Positions 1 to 7,356 of a stretch of DNA of 22,768 nt are shown here, one piece after another. A program made the translations under genes and the position numbers. The stretch's first letter is position 1; each line of letters opens with the position of its first letter. Under the pieces are notes generated by a model. That model ran no database searches. It was not told the origin of the DNA and saw only the letters and a program-made list of their open reading frames with translations. Source of the DNA: Gemmatimonadales bacterium (lineage in GTDB: Bacteria > Gemmatimonadota > Gemmatimonadetes > Gemmatimonadales > GWC2-71-9); NCBI GenBank assembly GCA_013003805.1, contig JABDII010000268.1, positions 1 to 22,768 on the forward strand, in the 5' to 3' direction.

Positions 1-49
1 GAGTTAGGGAGTGGGGAGTGGGGGAGACACCGAGATGGAGCTTTGAGTC

Positions 50-610
50 ATGGCGCAAACGTATTGTGAGGCGGCACCTGGTCATCCGTGGCATGGACCC
101 TATCACGATCGTGAATACGGCTTTCCCCTCACCGATGATGCCGCCCTCTTCGGGCGCCTGATTCTGGAGATCAACCAGGCCGGCCTCTCGTGGCTCACGA
201 TCCTCAAGAAGCGCGAGGCGTTCGGGCGAGCCTATGGCGGATTCGTGCCCCAAGTCGTGGCGGCCTACGGCGCATCCGACCGCGCCCGGCTGCTCGCCGA
301 TGCCGGCATCATCCGGAACCGCCTGAAGGTGGACGCCGCCATTGAGAACGCGCGGCGGGTCATCCTGCTGCAGCAAGAATACGGCTCGTTCGCTCAATGG
401 ATTGCCGCCCACCATCCTCGCCCATTGGAGGAATGGGTTCGGCTCTTCAAACAGACGTTTCGGTTCACCGGCGGTCAGATCGTGGCGGAATTTCTCATGA
501 GCATCGGGTACCTCCCCGGGGCGCACACCCCGTCGTGTCCGGTATACCGTCGCATCGCAAAGCTCAGGCCGCCATGGATGGGCGTCCCGAGAGCACGCTC
601 GAAGAAGTAG
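50..610 (+). CDS. tag: DNA-3-methyladenine glycosylase I
   Basis: Base-excision repair enzyme that removes 3-methyladenine from alkylated DNA in the cytoplasm. The 186-residue length matches the Tag family. Visible landmarks are Cys6 and the YHD at 18-20, the segment LEINQAGLSW (39-48) with the conserved Glu40 and Trp48, KKRE (53-56), GIIRNRLK (86-93), and C-terminal His159-x3-Cys163. Cys6, His19, His159 and Cys163 have the same spacing as the structural zinc ligands of the E. coli enzyme. The ATG at 50 has a GGAG nine bases upstream. The stop is 23 bases before the polymerase gene, so the two probably form one transcript dedicated to DNA damage. Family assignment is firm. Confidence 0.95.
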   Translation: MAQTYCEAAPGHPWHGPYHDREYGFPLTDDAALFGRLILEINQAGLSWLTILKKREAFGRAYGGFVPQVVAAYGASDRARLLADAGIIRNRLKVDAAIENARRVILLQQEYGSFAQWIAAHHPRPLEEWVRLFKQTFRFTGGQIVAEFLMSIGYLPGAHTPSCPVYRRIAKLRPPWMGVPRARSKK

Positions 611-633
611 GAGGCATTCCTGGTCCTTCGGCC

Positions 634-3600
634 ATGTTCACGCATCTCCACGTCCACACCCACTTCTCCTTTGGAGTGGGCGTCTCGAGTCCCGAGGAAC
701 TCGTCGAGGCCGCAGGCGAGCGTGGGTTTTCCGCGCTCGCCTGCACCGACACCAATGGGGTCTATGGTGCGGTAGAGTTCCAATGTGCCGCCGAAGCCGC
801 TGGAGTCCGTCCCATCCTCGGCGCGCATCTTTCGTCGAACGGTCAAGAGACGGTTGCCCTCGCAACCGACGAACGCGGGTGGGCCGCGCTCTGCCGGGCC
901 ATCACGGCCATTCATTGGCAGCAGGACCTCGTCCTCTCCGCCCAGCTCGCCACCGACCGCGAGGGGCTCTTGATCCTGTCACGCGATGTCGCCTTCCTCG
1001 AGCGGGTCTGTCGTTTGAGCGGCTCCGAGGATCTCTATGCCGAACTGCGGCCGGGCAAGGAGCGGCATCGGGTGATGGCGGCGGCGCATCGCCTCGGGTT
1101 GCCCATGGCTGCGACCAACGGAGTCATCACCGCCCATCCGGAGGGATGGAATCGCCACCGTTTACTCCGGGCCATCGCGTTGAACACCACGCTTTCTGCG
1201 CTCCCCGCGCACGAGACCTGGCCCCGTGAAGCGTGGCTTCGTCCCTCGCCCGACCTGGCCCGGCTGTTTCCGGATTGTCCCGAGGCGCTCAGCGCCAGTG
1301 AAGCCATCGCTGAGCGCTGCCGGTATCGCATTCCGATCGGCCGCACGGTGGCTCCCCGGCTCGCCGATCTGGGAAACGCGCTCGAGCGTCTTCGCGCGCT
1401 GACATACGAAGGCGCGGCACGGCGCTACGGCACGATTGCGCCGGTTACGCGTACCCGCATCGAGCACGAGCTTCAGGTCATCGGCGCCAAGGGGTTTGCC
1501 GACTATTTCCTGGTGGTCCGGGACATCGTCTTACATGGTCCCACCCACTGCGGCCGCGGCTCCGTTGCCAATTCCATCGTGAGTTATTGCCTTGGTATCA
1601 CCCACGTCGATCCGTTGTACGCGGGGCTTCTGTTCGAGCGGTTCCTCAATCCCGAGCGGACGGATCCGCCGGATATCGATCTCGATTTCCCATGGGATGA
1701 GCGCGACCGCGTCCTGGCGTATGTCTGCCAGCGCTACCCGCATCCCCAAGCGGCGATGGTGGCCAATCACAATTGCCTGCGGCTGCGCGGCGCGCTTCGC
1801 GAGGTCGCAAAGGTGCACGGCCGCCCCGCGGCAGAGATCCGAGAGGTCACGCGTCGGATCCCGTGGTACAGCCAGGGCGAGTCCTTGGCCGATCTCCTAA
1901 CCACCCATCCCAATTTCCAGACCCTTCAGCTCCCTCCCCTGTGGCAGGAGTTGGCTCGCGTGGCCGAACCGCTCGTCGGCACCCCACGCCACCTGTCGAT
2001 CCACCCCGGGGGCGTCGTTGTCGTGCCGACCGCGCTCACCGACTACGTCCCCACCGAGCCGGCGACGAAGACACTCGAGGGATTCCCGGACCTGACGCTT
2101 CCCGTGATTCAATTCGAGAAGGACGGCACCGAAGATGCCGGCCTCGTTAAGATCGATCTCCTCGGGAATCGCTCATTGGCGGTCATCCGTGATGCCATCG
2201 CTGCGGTGCGCCGTAACACCGGCCGCTCCATCGACTATACAACCTCGGACCCGGCGGACGACGAGGCGACCAAGGCTCTCTTTCGCACCGGCCAGACCAT
2301 GGGGGTCTTTTACACCGAGTCGCCGGCTTCGCGACAGCTTTGCGCCAAGAGTCGCGCCGACACCTTCGACCTTCTCGTATTGAACACCAGCATCATCCGG
2401 CCGGCGTCCAATCGCTACATCCGAACGTATCTCGAGCGATTGCACGGGGCCCCCTACGTACCGCTTCACCCCACCCTCCGCGACACGCTGAGTGAGACGT
2501 TCGGCATCATGGTGTATCAGGAGGACGTGGTTAACGTGTGCGCCGCCTATGCTGGCATGCCGCTCGCCACCGCCGACGGGCTTCGCAAGGCGCTGTCGAA
2601 GAAGCGACCGGCCAAGCGATTGGCTGCCTATGCGGCAGAATTCTTCCGCGGCGCCGATGCGCTCGGCCGCGATCGAGAGACGACCAAGCGGGTGTGGGAG
2701 ATGATTCTCTCTTTCGCCGGCTACAGTTTTTGTAAGGGACACTCATGCTCCTATATCCAGGTCGCTCAGCACGCGTGCTACCTGCGTGCCCATTACCCTG
2801 CGGAATTCATGGCGGCCGTCTTGGCGAATGGAGGCGGCTTCTATCATCCGTTCGTGTATGTCGCCGAGGCGATGCGGATGGGGGTTCGGGTGCGCCCTCC
2901 CGATGTCAACGCAAGCGAGTTCCGTTCGACCGGGCGGGGGCATGAGCTGCAAATCGGCCTTCAATACATCAAGGGGCTCTCGAGCCATGGTGCCGAACGC
3001 CTGCTCGCCGCGCGGACGACCCCGTACCGTACTCCGGCAGACCTCGCGGAGCGCGCTCGCTTGACACCAGACGATCTACGCCTTCTCGTCAAAGTCGGCG
3101 CCATGGATTCCATCGCCGGAAACAAGACGCAGCCGATGTTGTTATGGGAGATCGATGCGGCACGCGCACACCGCGGCCCACGAGCGCCGGGGTTTGCACT
3201 CGACACGGGGGATGCCGTTCTGCCGCTCAAGCACTACTCTGCCGAGCGCCGGCGCCGTGAGCAGTATCAGGCCCTTGGCTTTCTCACCGACCAACATCCC
3301 ATGGATCTTCATTCGACGACGCTGCATCAATTCCGACTCTGCTCGAGTACGGCGTTGCACCGTCACGTCGGACAGCGTGTCTTAGCCGCTGGAATGCTGA
3401 CAACCGCCAAGCCCGTCCATACGGTTGACAATGAGCCCATGCAATTCGCGACATTCGACGATGGAGCCGGTCTTATTGAAACAGTGTTGTTCCCGCAGGT
3501 GTACCGCGAGCGAGGACACCTGCTCTTCGATCAGGGACCGTTCATTTTTCGCGGGCTCGTCGAGGAAGAATTTGGAGCGATCACCCTCACCATCACCCAC

Positions 3601-3651
3601 TTGGATCGCCTCGAACGAATGGTGGCGAAGATCGCTGCCCAGCAGCGTTGA
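634..3651 (+). CDS. dnaE2: C-family DNA polymerase alpha subunit, DnaE2/ImuC-like (probable translesion polymerase)
   Basis: A 1005-residue replicative-type polymerase. The N-terminal PHP domain begins at once with HLHVHTHFSF (4-13). The palm holds GRGSVANSIVSYCLGI and PPDIDLDF with Asp347 and Asp349, and the third catalytic Asp508 lies in KIDLLG. A helix-hairpin-helix region and an OB fold follow near the C-terminus. The length and the segment FCKGHSCSYIQVAQHACYLR with PPDVNAS suit the accessory DnaE2-type class rather than the main replicase; these typically act in mutagenic lesion bypass, often with ImuA and ImuB, neither of which is here. The reading frame is open back to 397, but that part overlaps tag and does not resemble the family. 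The ATG at 634 puts the PHP motif where DnaE proteins start. A GGAGG at 610-614 is rather far (19 bases), so the exact start is not certain. DnaE1 cannot be fully excluded. Confidence 0.85.
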   Translation: MFTHLHVHTHFSFGVGVSSPEELVEAAGERGFSALACTDTNGVYGAVEFQCAAEAAGVRPILGAHLSSNGQETVALATDERGWAALCRAITAIHWQQDLVLSAQLATDREGLLILSRDVAFLERVCRLSGSEDLYAELRPGKERHRVMAAAHRLGLPMAATNGVITAHPEGWNRHRLLRAIALNTTLSALPAHETWPREAWLRPSPDLARLFPDCPEALSASEAIAERCRYRIPIGRTVAPRLADLGNALERLRALTYEGAARRYGTIAPVTRTRIEHELQVIGAKGFADYFLVVRDIVLHGPTHCGRGSVANSIVSYCLGITHVDPLYAGLLFERFLNPERTDPPDIDLDFPWDERDRVLAYVCQRYPHPQAAMVANHNCLRLRGALREVAKVHGRPAAEIREVTRRIPWYSQGESLADLLTTHPNFQTLQLPPLWQELARVAEPLVGTPRHLSIHPGGVVVVPTALTDYVPTEPATKTLEGFPDLTLPVIQFEKDGTEDAGLVKIDLLGNRSLAVIRDAIAAVRRNTGRSIDYTTSDPADDEATKALFRTGQTMGVFYTESPASRQLCAKSRADTFDLLVLNTSIIRPASNRYIRTYLERLHGAPYVPLHPTLRDTLSETFGIMVYQEDVVNVCAAYAGMPLATADGLRKALSKKRPAKRLAAYAAEFFRGADALGRDRETTKRVWEMILSFAGYSFCKGHSCSYIQVAQHACYLRAHYPAEFMAAVLANGGGFYHPFVYVAEAMRMGVRVRPPDVNASEFRSTGRGHELQIGLQYIKGLSSHGAERLLAARTTPYRTPADLAERARLTPDDLRLLVKVGAMDSIAGNKTQPMLLWEIDAARAHRGPRAPGFALDTGDAVLPLKHYSAERRRREQYQALGFLTDQHPMDLHSTTLHQFRLCSSTALHRHVGQRVLAAGMLTTAKPVHTVDNEPMQFATFDDGAGLIETVLFPQVYRERGHLLFDQGPFIFRGLVEEEFGAITLTITHLDRLERMVAKIAAQQR

Positions 3652-3655
3652 ACGG

Positions 3656-3689
3656 AAAAAAGTGAGTGGCCAAGAGTCGGCCACTCACT
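3656..3689 (-). terminator. Intrinsic terminator of the dodecin gene
   Basis: A perfect 11-bp inverted repeat (AGTGAGTGGCC at 3661-3671 and its complement at 3679-3689, loop of 7) is followed on the minus strand by a run of six T. It lies 27 bases after the dodecin stop and just after the polymerase stop at 3651. The T-run exists only on the minus strand, so it is the dodecin terminator; the hairpin might also slow readthrough from the plus strand. Confidence 0.85.
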
Positions 3690-3715
3690 CGGATACATCG
3701 ATGCTGCGGAAAGGC

Positions 3716-3919
3716 TCAGCCTTTTAAGACAAACGTCACCTTCATGTTCACCCGCCACTCGGCCACCTTGCCGTTCTTGACGACGACCGTCTGCTCGTTG
3801 ATCCAGGCACCCTGGATATTCTCCAGCGTCTTGGAGGCTCGAGCAATACCGGTCTGGATCGCGTCTTCGAAGCTCGTGGTCGAGCTGGAGGTGATTTCTG
3901 ATACCTTGGCAACCGACAT
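3716..3919 (-). CDS. Dodecin (flavin-binding protein)
   Basis: A 67-residue protein of the dodecin family, small dodecameric cytoplasmic proteins that store or buffer flavins such as FMN or riboflavin. The sequence shows the family pattern: an N-terminal strand (MSVAKVSEIT), one amphipathic helix (SFEDAIQTGIARASKTL, 16-32), then two strands around GAWINEQ and WRVNMKVTFVL. Trp39 lies where the isoalloxazine-stacking tryptophan is expected. In archaeal dodecin a Gln in the last strand contacts the flavin; the corresponding place here seems to be Arg56, so flavin preference may differ. The ATG at 3919 has a strong GGGAGG seven bases upstream, so the longer open frame upstream is not used. It is monocistronic with its own terminator, and divergent from the DUF72 gene. 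Confidence 0.92.
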   Translation of the reverse strand: MSVAKVSEITSSSTTSFEDAIQTGIARASKTLENIQGAWINEQTVVVKNGKVAEWRVNMKVTFVLKG

Positions 3920-4138
3920 GGAGCGTCCTCCCAAAAAAGAGTAGTGCGAGCGGTACGGTGCGCCACACGCGGAGGCCTCTGGGGCCTCGTGGTACCGCCG
4001 GAATGCCCAGGGGGCCAAAGTAGACTATGCCCGCTTTTCCATTTCAGCAACCACGAAAATCGCCGAGTATCTTTGGAATTGAGCGACCGGAGACCGGAGT
4101 CACTCCCGACCCGGCGTCCCATTGAGAAGGACCTGCGT

Positions 4139-5089
4139 GTGCCCTCTCTGTTTGATCCTCCAGCCCCATTCGATATCGAAGATCTGCGGCGTCTCCGCAA
4201 GCGGATCCCCGGGCACATCCACTTCGGGACCTCGACGTGGACGTATCCGGGGTGGGCGGGCCTGGTATACCATCGGACGTATCCCAAGACCGGTGCCGGA
4301 GCGCGGATGCTGGAGGAGTACGCCCGATTCCCCCTGTTCACCACGGTAGGCATCGATTCGAGCTTCTACGCTCCCTTGAGTGAGTCGATGCTGGATCGGT
4401 ATGCCCAGGCGCTGCCGGCGGGATTCCGCTGTGTCAGCAAGGTCTGGGATGCCATTACCGTCCACACCGTGAGCCGGCTGCGCGATCCCAGCCGCGCCGG
4501 CCAGCAGAATCCCGACTTCCTCAATGCGGATCTCTTCGAGGAAGCCGTGCTCGCACCCCATCGCCGCCATTTCGCCGATCACACCGGCCCGTTCGTCTTC
4601 GAGTTCCAAGCGGTGCCCGTCTCAGCCGAGTTCACGGCCGACGCATTCATCGACCGACTGGACCGGTTTCTCGGAGCGTTGCCGCGCGACGCCGAGTACG
4701 CGGTCGAGATACGAAACCCGGAGTTCTTGCTCCCCGCGTATTTCGCCGTTCTACGAGAGCACGGGGTGGCCCACGTCTTCAATTCCTGGACTCGAATGCC
4801 CTCCATCGGCGACCAACTGGATCTCCCCGGATCGATCGGGGCACCATTCTTCGTCGCCCGCGCCCTGCTCCGCCCGGGTCGGGCATACCAAGAGGCGGTC
4901 GACCTCTTTCAACCGTACGATCGTATCCAGGATCCGAACCCCGAACTGCGGTCGGACCTCATTCGACTGGTCGAAACCGCGGTCCAGACCCGCGTTCCTG
5001 CCTATCTCTTGGTGAACAATCGCGCCGAAGGGAGTGCCCCGCTCACGATCGAAGCGGTGGCGCGGATGGCAGCGGAACGCCTAGGCTAA
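4139..5089 (+). CDS. DUF72 family protein (YecE-like)
   Basis: A 316-residue TIM-barrel-like DUF72 protein. The hallmark GTSTWTYPGW is at residues 30-39, followed by SSFYAPLSES and later YAVEIRNPEFL and LVNNRAEGSAP near the end. The biochemical function of DUF72 proteins is not established and I do not propose one. I chose the GTG at 4139 because GAAGGA stands seven bases upstream and the family-like sequence starts shortly after. The frame is open back to 3944 but that part has no SD and no family resemblance. The gene ends tail to tail with ispH, the two coding regions overlapping by nine bases (5081-5089). Confidence 0.88.
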   Translation: MPSLFDPPAPFDIEDLRRLRKRIPGHIHFGTSTWTYPGWAGLVYHRTYPKTGAGARMLEEYARFPLFTTVGIDSSFYAPLSESMLDRYAQALPAGFRCVSKVWDAITVHTVSRLRDPSRAGQQNPDFLNADLFEEAVLAPHRRHFADHTGPFVFEFQAVPVSAEFTADAFIDRLDRFLGALPRDAEYAVEIRNPEFLLPAYFAVLREHGVAHVFNSWTRMPSIGDQLDLPGSIGAPFFVARALLRPGRAYQEAVDLFQPYDRIQDPNPELRSDLIRLVETAVQTRVPAYLLVNNRAEGSAPLTIEAVARMAAERLG

Positions 5090-6292
5090 CGCGGCGTCCA
5101 GGTCGACACCGGCCACGGTACAGATCCGGGCGACGGTTTCGCCGATCTTGTTGTTCGGCGTTGACGCTCCGGCGGTAATGCCAATGGCACGGGCATCGCC
5201 GATCCAATCCTCTTGTTCCATTTCCATGAGCTCTTTGGTGTCGACGACCTGGTGGCGAATCCGCCCGGTCGCCACATCAATGCACGACGCGTCCTCAATG
5301 TGGAAGGTGGGAACACCCTTTCGCGCCGCGAGTGCGGCGAGGTGGCATGTGTTGCTGGAGTTGAACCCTCCCACCACGATCATCCGATCGATCGGCTGCT
5401 CCAAGAGTTCCAGCATTGCATCCTGCCGCTCCTGAGTCGCGGAGCAGATGGTATCGAAGGTCCGAAAGTGGTCTTCGATCTGGGCCTCGCCGTACCGACG
5501 AATCATGCTGCGTTTGATCTCGTCAGCGATCGCGAGCGATTCTCCGGATAACATGGTGGTCTGATTGGCGAGCCCAACCTTGGTCAGATCACGGGTGAAG
5601 TCGAATCCAGCCGAGACCGCTTTGGAGAAATGGGACCCGAGCGGCCCAGGATCTCCCCCGGCCTCGATGAAATCGCACACCATGCGTGTCTCGGCCATAT
5701 CCAAGACGACGAGGTAGCGCCCCCCGGGGTACTTGGAGACTTGGCTTGCGGTGGCCTTGGTCTCCTCGTGATAGTGCTTGCCGTGGATAATCGCAGTGAA
5801 CCCGTCTTTGGCATACCGCTCAACTCGCTTCCACACGTTGAGGACCGACCCACAGGTCGTATCCACCATGACGCAGCCGACCTGGCCGAGTCGGTCGAAG
5901 TCCTGCTTCGTCACACCGAAGGCCGGCAGAATGACCACGTCCTCGGACGTCAGGGCCGAAAACTCGAACTCGCCCTCGTCCGCCCGGCGCAGGAAGCTGA
6001 TGCCCATCTCCTCCATCTTCCGGTTGACGTGAGGGTTATGAATGATCTCCCCCACGAGATGGATCGGGCGCCCAGGAAACTTACGGCGGGTCTCGTACGC
6101 GTACTCGACCGCGCGGTCCACCCCGTAGCAGAATCCAAACTCCCGGGCCAACCGAAAACTGAGACCGTCGACGGTGAGCGCGTAGTCGTTGGCCTTGACG
6201 GCCTCCACGACGTTGCTATGGTAGTCCGCCTCGAGGGTGCCCTTGATCTCTTGTTTGAGGCCAAAGCCCTTCCGGAAATAGGTCGATTCCAT
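5081..6292 (-). CDS. ispH: 4-hydroxy-3-methylbut-2-enyl diphosphate reductase
   Basis: Last enzyme of the MEP (non-mevalonate) isoprenoid pathway: a 4Fe-4S protein that reduces HMBPP to IPP and DMAPP. The three cluster cysteines are visible as Cys55 (FGFCYGV), Cys147 (DTTCGSV) and Cys283 (TICSATQERQ). Substrate-binding histidines fall in EIIHNPHVN (His85/His88) and HGKHYHEE (His175, Glu176), with GGFNSSNTCH at 309-317 and ITAGASTP near the end. At 403 residues it is the long, cyanobacterial/plant-like form, with an N-terminal extension of about 45 residues, rather than the roughly 316-residue E. coli form. The ATG at 6292 is seven bases after the lipoprotein stop, so it is co-transcribed with and probably coupled to that gene. 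The Shine-Dalgarno is weak. Confidence 0.96.
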   Translation of the reverse strand: MESTYFRKGFGLKQEIKGTLEADYHSNVVEAVKANDYALTVDGLSFRLAREFGFCYGVDRAVEYAYETRRKFPGRPIHLVGEIIHNPHVNRKMEEMGISFLRRADEGEFEFSALTSEDVVILPAFGVTKQDFDRLGQVGCVMVDTTCGSVLNVWKRVERYAKDGFTAIIHGKHYHEETKATASQVSKYPGGRYLVVLDMAETRMVCDFIEAGGDPGPLGSHFSKAVSAGFDFTRDLTKVGLANQTTMLSGESLAIADEIKRSMIRRYGEAQIEDHFRTFDTICSATQERQDAMLELLEQPIDRMIVVGGFNSSNTCHLAALAARKGVPTFHIEDASCIDVATGRIRHQVVDTKELMEMEQEDWIGDARAIGITAGASTPNNKIGETVARICTVAGVDLDAALA

Positions 6293-6299
6293 GATGGCC

Positions 6300-6827
6300 C
6301 TAATCTACACTGGTATCGGCGGGTGCCGTGTGGGAGATGCCAGCACAACTTGCGTCCCCGGGGGTCACGGCAACCCGCTGAATGACGCCTTTCACGACCA
6401 GCGTTTCCGGCCGCATGATGGAAACGACCTTCGCGTCGAACGTTCCGCTCAATACCCCGACCGTGTCTTGCGTGAGGCTCACCGATCCGGTGCGGCTCTG
6501 GAGCGCATGCACGGCGTTTTCTCCGAACCAGCGAATCGCAACGGCCGCTCCTCGACCCAGGGAGTCCGCCGGATCGTGCACCGCGTAGTTCCCCGCCGGG
6601 ACCGAGTCTCGGGGGTAGACGACCACTCCGACACCGGTATCACCCACGAGACCGGTGACCTCGAGCCACCCGCCTTCCGTGCACCAGATCGCCGACGCCT
6701 CAACTCGGTACCGAGTCGTATCGGCGCCCGTCCAGGCGACGTCCATCGTCCCATCTGGCTGCCGGCCGCCTTCACAGGCCACCAGAGCAAGCAGCGCGGC
6801 GCTCACTGGAGGGAGACGGAGCGTCAT
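6300..6827 (-). CDS. Predicted lipoprotein of unknown function
   Basis: A 175-residue protein that I do not recognise. The N-terminus (MTLRLPPVSAALLALVAC) is a short lipoprotein signal with lipobox Leu15-Val-Ala-Cys18. The mature part is rich in beta-type segments (WLEVTGLVGDTGVGVVVYP, AVAIRWFG, SVSLTQDTVGVLSGTFDAKVV) and looks like a single extracytoplasmic beta domain. Cys49 and Cys161 could form a disulfide. The ATG at 6827 is two bases after the thioesterase stop, and its own stop is seven bases before ispH, so it sits inside a tight operon. The frame remains open further upstream across the thioesterase gene, but only the ATG at 6827 gives a signal peptide. Confidence 0.75.
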   Translation of the reverse strand: MTLRLPPVSAALLALVACEGGRQPDGTMDVAWTGADTTRYRVEASAIWCTEGGWLEVTGLVGDTGVGVVVYPRDSVPAGNYAVHDPADSLGRGAAVAIRWFGENAVHALQSRTGSVSLTQDTVGVLSGTFDAKVVSIMRPETLVVKGVIQRVAVTPGDASCAGISHTAPADTSVD

Positions 6828-6829
6828 TC

Positions 6830-7291
6830 TCAAGCCGCAGCCACGCCCAGGAAGGCCCGGGCGTCGCCTTTGGAAAGCGTATACGGCTTGAGTGTGGCGA
6901 CCAACTCGGGCGGCAGGGGTTTCGATTTGAGCGCCTTTCGATCGGTGGCAACCAGCACCAAATGGCCGTCCGCCGCCAAGCAGTTCTGGCCAAGGTGGAT
7001 CACATCGACATTCAGCGTGATCGACTTGGTCCCGATGCGCCCAAAGTAGGCTGCCACCCGAAGGTGATCGTCGAGCCGAGCCGGGTAGTGAAATTCTGAG
7101 TGCACTTGGACCCGCGGCAGATACAGATCGTACTTGTCGAAGACAATGCTGTACGGCAGGCCTACCGAGCGAAAGAGCTCCGTTTCCGCGAGTTCGAAGA
7201 ACCGCACGTAGGAGCCATAGAAGATGATCCCCGCCGCGTCTACTTCCGACCATCGCACATATTCGTCGATGACGAAGGGTTTGGCTGTCAT
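6830..7291 (-). CDS. Acyl-CoA thioesterase, 4HBT/YbgC-like hotdog fold
   Basis: A 153-residue hotdog-fold protein that should hydrolyse an acyl-CoA thioester in the cytoplasm; the chain specificity cannot be read from sequence. The signature is VRWSEVDAAGIIFYGSYVRFFE, with Asp18 in the place of the catalytic Asp of 4-hydroxybenzoyl-CoA thioesterase and the usual Gly-x-x-(Y/F) following. The next segment, HSEFHYPARLDDHLRV, fits the second strand pair of the family. A GGAG five to six bases before the ATG at 7291 supports this start. It follows the outer-membrane protein gene by 65 bases and precedes the lipoprotein by two. Confidence 0.87.
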   Translation of the reverse strand: MTAKPFVIDEYVRWSEVDAAGIIFYGSYVRFFELAETELFRSVGLPYSIVFDKYDLYLPRVQVHSEFHYPARLDDHLRVAAYFGRIGTKSITLNVDVIHLGQNCLAADGHLVLVATDRKALKSKPLPPELVATLKPYTLSKGDARAFLGVAAA

Positions 7292-7356
7292 GCACGCTCC
7301 GATTGAGAGCCGGGAAGGTAGGCCCCTCGGAAGTACCGCGGTAGGCCAGTTGGTGC

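Noticed and set aside
1..49. GA/G-rich start of the window as a repeat
   Set aside because: The GGGAGTGGGG-like pattern is too short and imperfect to call a repeat; it is probably just the region before tag.
397..633. N-terminal extension of the DnaE2-like polymerase
   Set aside because: This segment overlaps tag in another frame and does not look like a PHP-domain leader; the family begins at the ATG at 634.
5630..6385. A 251-codon plus-strand frame inside ispH
   Set aside because: Antisense to conserved ispH codons and without recognisable domains.
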